DNA of 58,459 nucleotides from Planctomycetaceae bacterium (GTDB lineage: Bacteria > Planctomycetota > Planctomycetia > Planctomycetales > Planctomycetaceae). Below the pieces are notes generated by a model. The model was not told the origin of the DNA and ran no database searches. It saw only the letters and a list, made by a program, of their open reading frames with translations. A program made the position numbers and the translations under genes. Below are positions 42,627-52,400 of the stretch, in pieces (positions within the stretch are counted from its first letter, which is position 1; each line of letters begins with the position of its first letter). The DNA lies in the NCBI GenBank assembly GCA_021732845.1, contig JAKFUF010000074.1, positions 1 to 58,459 on the forward strand, in the 5' to 3' direction.

Positions 42627-43711
42627 TAGCGAACCTCAATGTGACGCCTGGAGGCATATTCGATCTCGTCTGCCGTGTAGGCGGTCGTTGTTCGGACTCC
42701 CGATTTGACGCGGTGCAGAACGATTTTCGAGGCCAGCTCGGGCTCCTTATCGTAGAGCCCAGCCAGGCCATCCAAACAGTCTTGGCTGTGCGTGGTGGCG
42801 AAGATCTGTACTTTCAGCCTCTGCGCTGTCAACAACAAGGCCCGCCACATCTCAGACATCACGGAGAAGTGCAGCCCGGTATCAATTTCGTCAATCAGGA
42901 CAACACCACCAGCCGAACGGACAACTGCAAAGGCGATCGCCAGCAACCTTCGCATGCCGTCGCCGAAGCTGCCCAGCGGAACCCGTTCGGAGGTGTCCTT
43001 CAGTTTTAAAACAATTCCCCCGCGTTTGCTGTGATTCGTGCGCCGTGCCAGAAAGGCAATGCGTTCGACGGTGGGTTCGATAATTTGCAAGACCCTGATG
43101 ACTTCATCTTCTCCTGGTGTGAGCGCAATTTGATCCCACATGACCGAGAGTTCGTAGTCATTGGGTCCCTCGGTGGGAATGACAGTTTGTCGCTCCGAAC
43201 CTTCGAACCAATACTTCGGTGCGCGCCGAATCAGCTCGTGGGCGTTTATTCCAAACCGCGAAGAGACTCGCAGTTCGATCCGACCAGTTGGACTGCTGAT
43301 GAGAAGCAATAATGGGAACGACTCGGGGTGGGTCCCGTTCGTCCACGCTTCCCCAACGGCAAATGGAAGTCGCGCCTGACTGTCCTCGCGGACAACAGAA
43401 CACACCAGCTTTCCGCCGGCCCCATCGCTGATGGAGAACTGCGATTCTGCCTGAATCATGTGGCCGGGAAAGAAGTGCCTGACGTCGACTTCGCGCTCGC
43501 CCGGAAGGTCGGCTTCGATCATCTCACCACGTCGATGGGCAATGTCGCCCAGGATCTGAGCGGGAATGTCCGTCGTGAGGAGTTCAATGCACTCCAGAAT
43601 TGAAGTTTTGCCGCTGTTGTTCGTACCCACCAGTAGATTCACGAGGGACAATTGCTCAATGCTGAGTGCTTTGATGCCCCGGTAATTCTCAATATGGAGT
43701 TGTGAGAGCAT
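42626..43711 (-). CDS. AAA/ABC-type ATPase (OLD-like), partner of DUF3226
   Basis: A 361-residue ATPase of the AAA_21/AAA_15 group: HIENYRGIKALSIEQLSLV at the N-terminus, Walker A GTNNSGKTSILE at residues 29-40, signature-like LGSFGDGMRRLLAIAFAVVR, Walker B VVLIDEIDTGLH and switch FATTHSQDCLD. This is the SMC/RecF-like ABC fold used in OLD, Gabija (GajA) and PARIS (AriA) systems, but without a fused nuclease; the Toprim partner is a separate, overlapping gene downstream. The start is ATG 43711. No toxin, methylase or integrase adjoins it. Confidence 0.87.
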   Translation of the reverse strand: MLSQLHIENYRGIKALSIEQLSLVNLLVGTNNSGKTSILECIELLTTDIPAQILGDIAHRRGEMIEADLPGEREVDVRHFFPGHMIQAESQFSISDGAGGKLVCSVVREDSQARLPFAVGEAWTNGTHPESFPLLLLISSPTGRIELRVSSRFGINAHELIRRAPKYWFEGSERQTVIPTEGPNDYELSVMWDQIALTPGEDEVIRVLQIIEPTVERIAFLARRTNHSKRGGIVLKLKDTSERVPLGSFGDGMRRLLAIAFAVVRSAGGVVLIDEIDTGLHFSVMSEMWRALLLTAQRLKVQIFATTHSQDCLDGLAGLYDKEPELASKIVLHRVKSGVRTTTAYTADEIEYASRRHIEVR

Positions 43712-43819
43712 GAACCTGACCAGTGAATCAAACGTCGTCCCGTGACCGGTAGTATACGCTTAAAACGCTTGATATTCTAGACTTGAGTCACACCCCAATA
43801 CCGTTTGCCCGTGTTGCCC

Positions 43820-44482
43820 ATGAACTTCCCTGCCCTGTGGCTCAGCCTTCAACTGGCCACCTGCACGACGGCGGTGTTGCTCCTGATCGGGCTGCCGCTG
43901 GCGGCGTGGCTGGCGCGGGCGAAGTTTCGGGGGAAGTTCTTGGTCGAAGCGATTGTCGCCCTGCCACTGGTGCTGCCGCCTACAGTGCTGGGGTTCTATC
44001 TGTTGATGGCGACCGGTCCGCACAGTGCGTTTGGACGGGGCTATGAGGCGCTTACCGGCGGCCGGCTGCCGTTTTCGTTTGTGGGCATCCTGCTCGGCTC
44101 GGTGATTTACAATTTGCCGTTTGCCGTGCGGCCGTTCATCGCCGCGCTGGCAGCGGTGGATCAGCGGCTGATTGAGGCCTCGTGGTGTCTGGGGGTCTCG
44201 CGCGGAGAGACATTCTTTCGAGTCACCCTGCCATTAAGCTGGCCGGGAATTTTGGCGGGGTTGGTGCTGACGTTCGCCCATTCGCTGGGCGAATTCGGCA
44301 TTGTGCTGATGATGGGCGGCAATATTCCCGGCGTGACCCGCACGTTGTCGGTTTCGATTTATGACGATGTGCAGGCGCAGAACTATCACTCGGCGGGCAT
44401 GGCGGCCGGCTTTCTCGTCGTGTTCTCACTCGTGATGCTGAGTCTCTCCTCCCTGTGTGGCCGACGGGTGCTGGCGGCATGA
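43820..44482 (+). CDS. modB: Molybdate ABC transporter permease
   Basis: A 220-residue ModB with five or six helices: ALWLSLQLATCTTAVLLLIG, AIVALPLVLPPTVLGFYLL, and the EAA-like loop EASWCLGVSRGETFFRVTLP that contacts the ATPase, then LVLTFAHSLGEFGIVLMMGG and NIPGVTRTLSVSIYDDVQ, typical of ModB. It imports molybdate through the inner membrane. ATG 43820 is chosen; the stop overlaps the modC start by ATGA. A periplasmic modA gene is not present. Confidence 0.93.
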   Translation: MNFPALWLSLQLATCTTAVLLLIGLPLAAWLARAKFRGKFLVEAIVALPLVLPPTVLGFYLLMATGPHSAFGRGYEALTGGRLPFSFVGILLGSVIYNLPFAVRPFIAALAAVDQRLIEASWCLGVSRGETFFRVTLPLSWPGILAGLVLTFAHSLGEFGIVLMMGGNIPGVTRTLSVSIYDDVQAQNYHSAGMAAGFLVVFSLVMLSLSSLCGRRVLAA

Positions 44483-45555
44483 CTTGGTTGAAGGCCCAAT
44501 TTCAAAAGCAGTTTGCTGGCGGACCGGCGATCGCTGCCGCTTTCGAACAGCCGGTGGATGGCTACTCTGTCACGGTCCTGTTTGGCCCGTCGGGCTGCGG
44601 CAAGACCACCATCCTGCGTTGTCTGGCCGGATTGGAACGGCCGGATCGGGGCTCAATCGCCTTTCGCGATCAGGTTTGGTTTGATTCTGCGAATGGGCTG
44701 AACTGCTCGCCGCAACTGCGCGGAGTTGGATATTTGTTTCAGGAACACGCCCTGTTCCCGCATCTGACCGTGGCTCAGAACATCGCCTTTGGATTGAGAG
44801 GTCGACCGCCCAACCAACTGCAGCGGCAGGTGGCCGAGATGATTGCCGCATTCGAACTCCAGTCGCTGGAGAACCGCCTGCCGCGGCAGATTTCGGGAGG
44901 CCAGCAGCAACGGACCGCCTTGGCGCGGGTGTTGATTCGCCAGCCACGGTTGTTGCTGCTGGATGAACCTTTGTCAGCCCTGGATAGCTTGCTGCGCGAA
45001 CAGTTGCGGATCGAGTTGCGGCGGCGGCTGGCGGAATTCAAAATCCCCGCGGTCATCGTCACGCATGACCGGACCGAAGCGATTGCCCTGGCGGATCAAG
45101 TCGTGGTCATGGACCGGGGAGAGGTGCTTCAGACAGGACCAGTTGCCGAAGTTTTTTCAAAACCGATCAATCTGCGCGTGGCTCAACTCGTGGGGGTCGA
45201 CAATGTCACCCGCGTCAAAGTGCTGGCCATTGAAGACGGGCTGCCACGCATTCAAATCGGCACGCAGTCATTATTGGCGGTGGGCACTGCCCAGCCAGGC
45301 ACGTTCGCCTCGGCCTGCATTCGGGCGGAAGACGTTGTGTTGCAACGCGCCGCGGGAGCAAGCAGCAGTGTCCGTAATCAGCTACCCGGCCAGGTGCTGT
45401 CCATGACCAACGAGGGACCGCTGGTGCGCGTCGAAGTTGACTGTGGCTTCGCCTTGCAGATCCTGGTGACGAAAGCGGCCGTCAATGACCTGGAACTGAC
45501 TGTCGGGACCCGAGTCTTTGTCCTGCTCAAGGCATCGGCGATTCATCTGGTGTGA
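44479..45555 (+). CDS. modC: Molybdate ABC transporter ATP-binding protein
   Basis: A 358-residue ATPase: FGPSGCGKTTILRCLAGL (Walker A), FQEHALFPHLTVAQNIAF, signature QISGGQQQRTALARVLI, Walker B LLLLDEPLSALD, VTHDRTEAIALAD (H-loop), and a C-terminal ~65-residue TOBE/Mop-like domain (LPGQVLSMTNEGPLVRVEVD). ModC energises molybdate import with ModB; the start at 44479 overlaps modB (ATGA), so they are coupled. Its 3' end overlaps the convergent GNAT gene by 29 nt. Confidence 0.93.
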   Translation: MTWLKAQFQKQFAGGPAIAAAFEQPVDGYSVTVLFGPSGCGKTTILRCLAGLERPDRGSIAFRDQVWFDSANGLNCSPQLRGVGYLFQEHALFPHLTVAQNIAFGLRGRPPNQLQRQVAEMIAAFELQSLENRLPRQISGGQQQRTALARVLIRQPRLLLLDEPLSALDSLLREQLRIELRRRLAEFKIPAVIVTHDRTEAIALADQVVVMDRGEVLQTGPVAEVFSKPINLRVAQLVGVDNVTRVKVLAIEDGLPRIQIGTQSLLAVGTAQPGTFASACIRAEDVVLQRAAGASSSVRNQLPGQVLSMTNEGPLVRVEVDCGFALQILVTKAAVNDLELTVGTRVFVLLKASAIHLV

Positions 45556-46753
45556 CCTTGCGAAGTTTTGGCCAAGGCATCCGCCGGCGCAGGGCACGGA
45601 GTCGGTCGAGTGATCGCAAAAGCAGCTTTCCCACCGTGGACATGCCGACGATCACCCGCCCGACGTCAATTTGATGCGGCCAGATTGTTGCCAGATAAGA
45701 ATCTGGACGTGCGCAACTGTCGATGCAGGTGATTTCCGGAAAATTGTCCCGGATAAAGAACATCAACTCATACTCGTGGATGGTTCCGGGGCTGCCCTTG
45801 GCAAATTCCGGATCCCAGGCGATTTTGAAGGCGAACAGCGTGTTGCCGGCCTTGAAGTTGATGCCCGATGCGGCCACCCGGTCGCCGACACGCAACTGCG
45901 TCAGGATCAGCCGCCCCGAGCGCAGCAGACGCAGCGCCATTTCCTCGAGAAAGACCGTTTCCTTGCGGGAGGCCAGCATGGAAGTCTGCTGCTCGCCCTT
46001 CCAGCCCAGATGTTCGAGCCGAAGGAATTCCCGGATCGCAGCCACGACTTCCACGGATTTGGTGATCTGGACCAGTCGGATGGGACCGATTTCGGTCAAC
46101 CACTGACGATTGCGGCGCAATGACTTGCGGCGGGAGGCCGACATCGATTCTTCAACGCTGTCACGACACAGAATGGGCGGGAAGACGGCGGGCGAAATCG
46201 CCTGGTGGCAGATGTGCCATTCGTAGCCGGATCTGGCGGTCACCGCGCGGAGATGCCGCGCGAGGTTGGAATCGAGGCGCATCTTGGGGATTTCGACCCC
46301 GTGCCATCCGCTGAGGCGAATGAACCGCAGCATGGCCTCCAGCGCCGGTTCGGCCGCCTCTTTGTCGACCAGGATGCCAGTCCGAAAAGTATGAATGGTG
46401 CGTTCGCATTGCAGGTGCGGAGCAGGAAACACCCGTGTGGCGCAGCGGTCCAGAAACGCACCAAGGGCCAGCAGTCTGCCGTTCGTGCGGTCCGTCACGA
46501 GGAGCAGAAAAGCGTCGTTCGAACTGGGCAGCAACGCCCAGGCGGGCAGGAGGAAGTCCGCGCTGAGGAAGGCGTTGGAGTGACAGGAACGGCGTTCGAG
46601 ATCCCGCCAATGGTCGATGAGCGCGGCCGAAATTTCGCAGCGGCTGACCTTCCGCACAAAGATGTTCGATCCAATCTCATTGGACCTACCCGAAACGATA
46701 TCCGTCAGGGAAAACGGATCTGCGACCAGAAAATTCTCTGCTACGGCAGGCAT
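45527..46753 (-). CDS. GNAT-type acyltransferase (CelD/BcsL/FemAB-like)
   Basis: A 408-residue protein with an N-terminal domain (EISAALIDHWRDLERRSCHS, NAFLSADFLLPAWALL) and a C-terminal GNAT_6/CelD-like domain with RKSLRRNRQWL, EFLRLEHLGWKGEQQTSML, LILTQLRVGDRVAASGINF and FAFKIAWDPEFAKGSPGTIH. Proteins of this type are linked to polysaccharide or peptidoglycan modification. The start is ATG 46753; TTG 46771 is an alternative. It overlaps the modC 3' end convergently by 29 nt. Confidence 0.8.
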   Translation of the reverse strand: MPAVAENFLVADPFSLTDIVSGRSNEIGSNIFVRKVSRCEISAALIDHWRDLERRSCHSNAFLSADFLLPAWALLPSSNDAFLLLVTDRTNGRLLALGAFLDRCATRVFPAPHLQCERTIHTFRTGILVDKEAAEPALEAMLRFIRLSGWHGVEIPKMRLDSNLARHLRAVTARSGYEWHICHQAISPAVFPPILCRDSVEESMSASRRKSLRRNRQWLTEIGPIRLVQITKSVEVVAAIREFLRLEHLGWKGEQQTSMLASRKETVFLEEMALRLLRSGRLILTQLRVGDRVAASGINFKAGNTLFAFKIAWDPEFAKGSPGTIHEYELMFFIRDNFPEITCIDSCARPDSYLATIWPHQIDVGRVIVGMSTVGKLLLRSLDRLRALRRRMPWPKLRKVTPDESPMP

Positions 46754-46982
46754 TGGGCAAACGTCCGTCAAAAAACCGATTTCGACGCCTCACCATCGGC
46801 GATCAATCTTACGAAAGATTAAGGAATCGCTGGGTGGGAGGTGGGCCGAATCTGGAGAATCGCCGGCTGATTCGGCAAGACGCGGGCGATTTTGAGGAAC
46901 GTGCGGGATGAGCGCATTGCGACGGAATTCGGCAATCATCAGCGGCCCGGAAGCGCCGGTATATCCTGCATCAGCGTGCCGG

Positions 46983-47657
46983 TCATCCAGCGGTCGGATT
47001 TGATTCACACTGCGTCTGGCACAACCGCCATTTCGCCCGCTCAGAGTCGCTGAGCCACCCGCGGAAGACGGCTTCCATCAAGGTTTCATACTGCACATCG
47101 GGTGTCAGCGAACGGCCAACAAAGTGATTGGTGAACATCGTGCCATAGACGAGCGCCCCGATGGTGTCGAGGATGCGTTCGACCGGCACGTCGTCGCGCA
47201 GCCGGCCGTCGGCGATCAGCGTCGTGTACAATTGCCGGAAATAATCCCGCGTGGTTTTGCGGTGGTCAAAGTACGAGGAACTGACCCGGTCGCGGAAAAT
47301 CGCCCGCTCCTGCAGCAGCAACTCCACGTACTGCGGATGGTCTTCGAAGAAGACCAGATACGCCCGAATGGCATGATGAATCTTTTCAAACGGTTCGTCC
47401 GTCGAATCCGCGCCGGCCCGCACCACGTGCTGCAGTTGTTTCATCCCCCAGTCGACGCAGGCGAAGAACAGCTCCTGCTTTCCGGCGAAGTACAGGTACA
47501 ATGTCCCCTTGGCGATCCCCATGGCGGAAGCCACACGCTCCATGTCGCAGTCGGCGTATCCCGCTTGGGCGAAGAGCTTGGCGGCGGTTTCAACAATCTC
47601 CTGGTGCCGCTTGTCACGGCGTTTTGAACGGGATTCAATGTTGGGCGCGCCGGACAT
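46983..47657 (-). CDS. TetR-family transcriptional regulator
   Basis: A 224-residue repressor with an N-terminal HTH (ETAAKLFAQAGYADCDMERV, then GIAKGTLYLYFAGKQEL) and a helical ligand domain with SSYFDHRKTTRDYFRQLYTT. It is divergent from the RND adaptor, with a perfect 7-bp inverted palindrome at 47845-47862 between them, so it most likely represses the efflux genes and is released by an unknown effector. Confidence 0.92.
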   Translation of the reverse strand: MSGAPNIESRSKRRDKRHQEIVETAAKLFAQAGYADCDMERVASAMGIAKGTLYLYFAGKQELFFACVDWGMKQLQHVVRAGADSTDEPFEKIHHAIRAYLVFFEDHPQYVELLLQERAIFRDRVSSSYFDHRKTTRDYFRQLYTTLIADGRLRDDVPVERILDTIGALVYGTMFTNHFVGRSLTPDVQYETLMEAVFRGWLSDSERAKWRLCQTQCESNPTAG

Positions 47658-47844
47658 GGCCGCAATTCCTTCAAGTTTACAATGAGGCGTCGAAGTGAAG
47701 ATTAGACAGCGAACGCTGTTGAAGATTGGCGACCGCAGACCGGATGATCCGCCAATGCGGCAGATTTTAACGACTTGATGTAAGGTTCGCCGTGTTCCAC
47801 GGCAAATGGGATTGAATCGCGCTCATCGGCATTATAAAATTTCT

Positions 47845-47862
47845 TGACTGACTCGTCAGTCA
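47845..47862. promoter_or_regulatory. Putative TetR operator TGACTGA-N4-TCAGTCA
   Basis: A perfect 7-bp inverted repeat around CTCG, 74 nt before the adaptor start and 188 nt before the tetR start. TGACTGACnnGTCAGTCA-like sites are known for TetR-type regulators of efflux operons. Confidence 0.75.
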
Positions 47863-47935
47863 TATTTTCCTGCCGACTTGCCGTGACCGCCAAATTCGAC
47901 CAGTTCGTGTCCGAGTCTGAATTAAGTTGAGCGAC

Positions 47936-49321
47936 ATGCCAAAAACGTTTCTCTTTGAAACCTGCCGGCGAACCCCTCACCCACTTCGGGGTGGTGTGGC
48001 AGGGACGAAATTCGCCAGCAACGCAACCATCTTCGTCCTGTGTGCCACGCTGTTGCTGGGTGTTGGGTGCGCGAAGCCGAAGGTCGTCGAGAAGGAGCTT
48101 CCCCCGCCACTGCCGGTGGAATATGTTGTCCCGATCTATGCCGAGGTCACGAAGCGCGAGGAGTTCAGCGGTCGGACTTGGGCCATGAAGACGGTGGAGT
48201 TGCGGGCCCGCGTCAGTGGCTACCTCGAAAAGATCAATTTCCGCGATGGCGACACCTTCACGTCGGACACCGTGCTTTTTGAAATTGAAGACGATGTCTA
48301 CACCGCTGAGCGTGATCAGGCGAAGGCCAACGTCGATCAAATGATCGCACAGGTCGATCGCCTCCAAAGCCAGTTGAACCGCTCCAAGAAACTGATCGTA
48401 CAGAAGGCGACCACCCAGGAAGACCTGGACATTCTCGGTTTTCAGGTCAATGAGGCCCAAGCCTCCGTGGAGTCGGCGAAGGCGGCACTGAAGAAGGCTG
48501 AACTGAACGTCGCCTTCACGAAGGTCCATACTCCCTTCGTGGCTCCAGGCAGCGCCTCCAGCGAAGTGAAGTGCTGGAAGATTGGGCGGCGGCTGGTTGA
48601 CGAAGGGAATCTAGTGGAAGAGGACAAGACCGCGCTCGCCACGCTGGTGACACTCGATCCCATCTACGCCTATTTTGACATTGATGAGCGGACGCTGCTG
48701 GCAATGCGTCAGACCAAGATCGGCGACAGTGAGATGCCCCGCATCGAGATTGCCTTGGCGGGCGACAGCGCCACCTTCTCCGCCAGCAAGATCGACTGGC
48801 AGGACAATCAAATCGACCAGGGAACCGGCACACTGCGTTCCCGGGTCACCATCGACAACCCAGATCATCTGCTCTCGCCCGGCATGTTCGTCAGGTTGAA
48901 GGTCCCTGTGGATGCGCCGTCCAAAATGCTGACCATTCCCGAGGCCGCGTTGTTTTCCGATCAGGGTCAGCGCAAGGTGTTTGTGGCCAGGGAGGGCAAG
49001 TTTCCCAAAAATCCAGTTCCCCCGGCCAAGCCCGCGGCGGGCACTCACGGCGATGCCCATGGCGCGAAGCCGGACCACCCGGCGGCTGATGCGAAGCCTG
49101 AGCCACCGCCGGAAATGGTCGATGGCTCCGACATTGAAGTTCGTTCGGTCCAGATTGGCTGGCTTGAGGGTGACCAGCGGGTCATCCTGTCGGGGCTGAC
49201 ACCGAAAGATCGGGTGGTGGTCTCGCCGCTGCAGCAGATCCGGGCCAGCGCACGTGTCGAACCCAAATTGCGTGGGCCGAATGCCGCGCCGGCACCTTCC
49301 GTGACGAAGGCGGCTCGTTGA
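47936..49321 (+). CDS. RND efflux membrane-fusion (adaptor) lipoprotein
   Basis: A 461-residue periplasmic adaptor. The N-terminus contains IFVLCATLLLGVGC, a lipobox that would give a lipoprotein. Barrel-sandwich and hairpin: VELRARVSGYLEKINFRDGD, then coiled-coil QAKANVDQMIAQVDRLQSQL, FTKVHTPFVAPG, and the C-terminal RVTIDNPDHLLSPGMFVRLK. It links the inner-membrane pump to an outer-membrane channel. A proline/alanine-rich insertion (PPAKPAAGTHGDAHGAKPDH) sits near residue ~365. The pump gene follows after 115 nt. ATG 47936; no TolC-like gene follows. Confidence 0.9.
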   Translation: MPKTFLFETCRRTPHPLRGGVAGTKFASNATIFVLCATLLLGVGCAKPKVVEKELPPPLPVEYVVPIYAEVTKREEFSGRTWAMKTVELRARVSGYLEKINFRDGDTFTSDTVLFEIEDDVYTAERDQAKANVDQMIAQVDRLQSQLNRSKKLIVQKATTQEDLDILGFQVNEAQASVESAKAALKKAELNVAFTKVHTPFVAPGSASSEVKCWKIGRRLVDEGNLVEEDKTALATLVTLDPIYAYFDIDERTLLAMRQTKIGDSEMPRIEIALAGDSATFSASKIDWQDNQIDQGTGTLRSRVTIDNPDHLLSPGMFVRLKVPVDAPSKMLTIPEAALFSDQGQRKVFVAREGKFPKNPVPPAKPAAGTHGDAHGAKPDHPAADAKPEPPPEMVDGSDIEVRSVQIGWLEGDQRVILSGLTPKDRVVVSPLQQIRASARVEPKLRGPNAAPAPSVTKAAR

Positions 49322-49436
49322 AGTCTGCCCAAGGGCACCACATGCCCCTGATTCACTGTTGTGAGGTGTTTGTGCGGCAGTCACGCCGACATCGGCTGGC
49401 AAGATCGCGACCGGTGTCGCCCTAGGAACGCTCCTC

Positions 49437-52400
49437 GTGATCTCGCGGTTCTTCATCGACCGGCCGATCTTTGCCTCGGTCATCTCGATTCTCATCACGC
49501 TATCCGGCGCGGTGGCGGTGTTCTCGCTCCCCATCGCGCAGTATCCGCTGATCACCCCTCCCACGGTGCAGGTCGACTGCAACTATCCGGGGGCCAGCGC
49601 CCAGGTGGTCGCGCAGACGGTGGCGGCCCCGATCGAGCAGCAGGTGAACGGCGTCGAGAACATGCTCTACATGTCCTCGCAAAGCACCAGCGACGGCTCA
49701 TACACACTGACGGTCACCTTCAAGCCCGGTGTCGACCTCGACCTCGCTCAGGTCCTCGTGCAGAACCGCGTGGCTCTGTCGATCCCTCAGCTCCCGGATG
49801 TGGTCCGGCAGACAGGGGTGATCACCAAGAAGCGTTCGCCGGACATTCTGATGACCGTCAGCATGCATTCGCCGGACGGCACGTACGACCAGCTTTACAT
49901 CAGCAACTACGCCCTGATGCATGTGAAGGACGAACTGGCGCGCCTGCCCGGCATCAGTGAAGTGCTGTTGTTTGGCCAGCGTGACTACAGCATGCGTGTG
50001 TGGGTGGATCCGGCCAAACTCTCGGCCCGCGATCTGGCGGTCAGCGATGTCGTGGCCGCCATCCGCGAAGAAAATCTGCAACCGGCGATCGGGCACGTCG
50101 GCCGGTCACCGGCCCTGCCCGGACAGCAGCATCAGATCCCGCTGTCGATTCAAGGACGGCTGGTCGAGCCGGAGCAGTTCGAGGACATCATCATTCGGAC
50201 CACCGCCGACGGGCGGGCGATCCGTATCAAGGATGTCGGCCGCTGCGAGATGAACGCCCGCGTCCAGGATGTCACCAACCGGTTTGATCAGAAACCCACG
50301 GTCGGCCTGGCCATCTTTCTGTTGCCCGGAGCGAACGCGCTGAGAACCGCCGACATGGTGAAATCGACCATGACGGAACTTTCCAAGGAATTCCCGCACG
50401 GCGTGGAATTCGAGGTCGGCTTCGACACCACGCCGTTCATCCGCGAATCGATCCAGGAAGTGTTCAAATCGCTGCGCGACGCGGTGCTGCTCGTGGCCCT
50501 CGTCGTGCTGATCTTCCTGCAGGGATGGCGGGCCGCGATCATCCCGCTCGTGGCGGTTCCGGTGGCCATCATCGGCACATTTGCCGTGATGCTGCTGGCT
50601 GGCTTCAGCATCAACAACCTGACACTGTTCGGTCTCGTGCTGGCCATCGGCATCGTGGTCGATGATGCCATCGTGGTCGTCGAGGCGGTTGAACATTATA
50701 TCGAGAAGGGCTTCAGTCCCCGCGAGGCGACGCTGCACGCGATGGAAGACGTCTCCGGGCCGGTCATCGCGGTCGGCCTCGTGCTGGCGGCGGTGTTTAT
50801 TCCCTGCGCGTTCATTTCCGGTCTGGTCGGCAGTTTCTTCCGCCAGTTCGCCCTGACCATCGCCGTCTCGACCCTGCTGTCAACAATCAATTCCCTGACG
50901 CTGAGTCCGGCGCTGGCGGCGCTGTTGCTGCGGCCAAAGTCCGCCAAACGCGACCCGCTCACGTGGCTCATTGACCTGCTGCTGGGCTGGCTGTTCTGGC
51001 TGTTCAACTTTGGCTTTCGCACCACAACCACCGCCTACACACGCACGGTCAGCGGGCTGCTCCGCGTCCCGGCGCTGGTGATGATCGTCTACGGCGGTCT
51101 GTTGTTCCTGACCTTCTGGGGTTACGGCCAGTTGCCCAAGGGGTTCGTTCCGAGCCAGGACAAGGGCTATTTGCTGGCCAGCGTCCAACTGCCCGATTCG
51201 GCCTCGGCCCAGCGGACCCGCGCGGCGATCGCCAAGATGGAGTCGATTGCCCTGTCGCTGCCGGGCGTCAAGAACGTCAACTCGGTGGCGGGCAATTCGT
51301 TCATCCTCAGCGCCTATGGTTCCAACTTCGGGACGATGTTCGTCATCCTGGAGACGTTTGACAAACGGCACGGAGCAGAGAACTCAGCCGACGCGATCGC
51401 CATCACGCTGCGCAACCGGTACAAGGCCGAGATTCCCGAGGCATTGATCAACGTCTTTCCCGCTCCCGCCATCCAGGGGTTGGGCCGCGCCGGCGGGTTC
51501 AAGATCATGATCGAAGACCGCGGCGATGTCGGCCTGCAGCAACTGCAGGAGCAAACCGACAAGGTCGTTGCCGCCGCCAACAAGACACCCGGCCTGGTCG
51601 GCCTGTTCACTGTCTACAAGGCGAATTCGCCGCAACTATTTGTCGACATCGACCGCGAGCAGAGCCTCAAGCAGGGGGTCAACCTCGGCGACCTGTTTGG
51701 CACGCTGCAGGCCTACCTCGGCTCACGCTATGTGAACGACTTCAACCGCTTTGGTCGCACCTGGCAGGTGATCGTGCAGGCCGATGCCCAGTTCCGCAAC
51801 CAGCAGGAGTTGATCAAAGGCCTCAAAATGCGCAACGCCAGTGGGCAAATGGTGCCGGTGGGCGCGGTCGCCAGCGTCAAAACCGTCAGCAGCCCACTCG
51901 TGCTCACCCGGTACAACATGTACCCCGCCGCCGCCATCAATGGCGGCATCGCACCCGGCTTCAGCACGGGCCAGGGGATCGAGGCCATGGAAGACGTGGT
52001 CCGCCGTGAGATGGACATGCGGATCATGGGTTTTGAATGGTCCGAGATCACGTATCTGGAGCGCACGACCGCCAACACGGGCATGTTGGTGTTTCTGCTG
52101 GCGGTGGTGTTCGTGTTCCTGGTGCTGGCCGCCCTGTATGAAAGCTGGACGTTGCCCCTCGCGGTGATTCTGGTCGTGCCAATGTGCGTGCTGAGTTCGA
52201 TCACCGGAGTGTGGGTCGCCAGCATGGACATCAATGTGTTTACCCAGATCGGTTTTGTGGTGCTGGTGGGCCTCGCCTGCAAAAACGCGATTCTGATCGT
52301 CGAATTTGCCAAGCTGGAGCGCGACACCGGAGTCGACCGGAAGGAAGCCACGCTCCGCGCGTGCGAACTGCGGTTGCGGCCGATTCTCATGACCTCGTTC

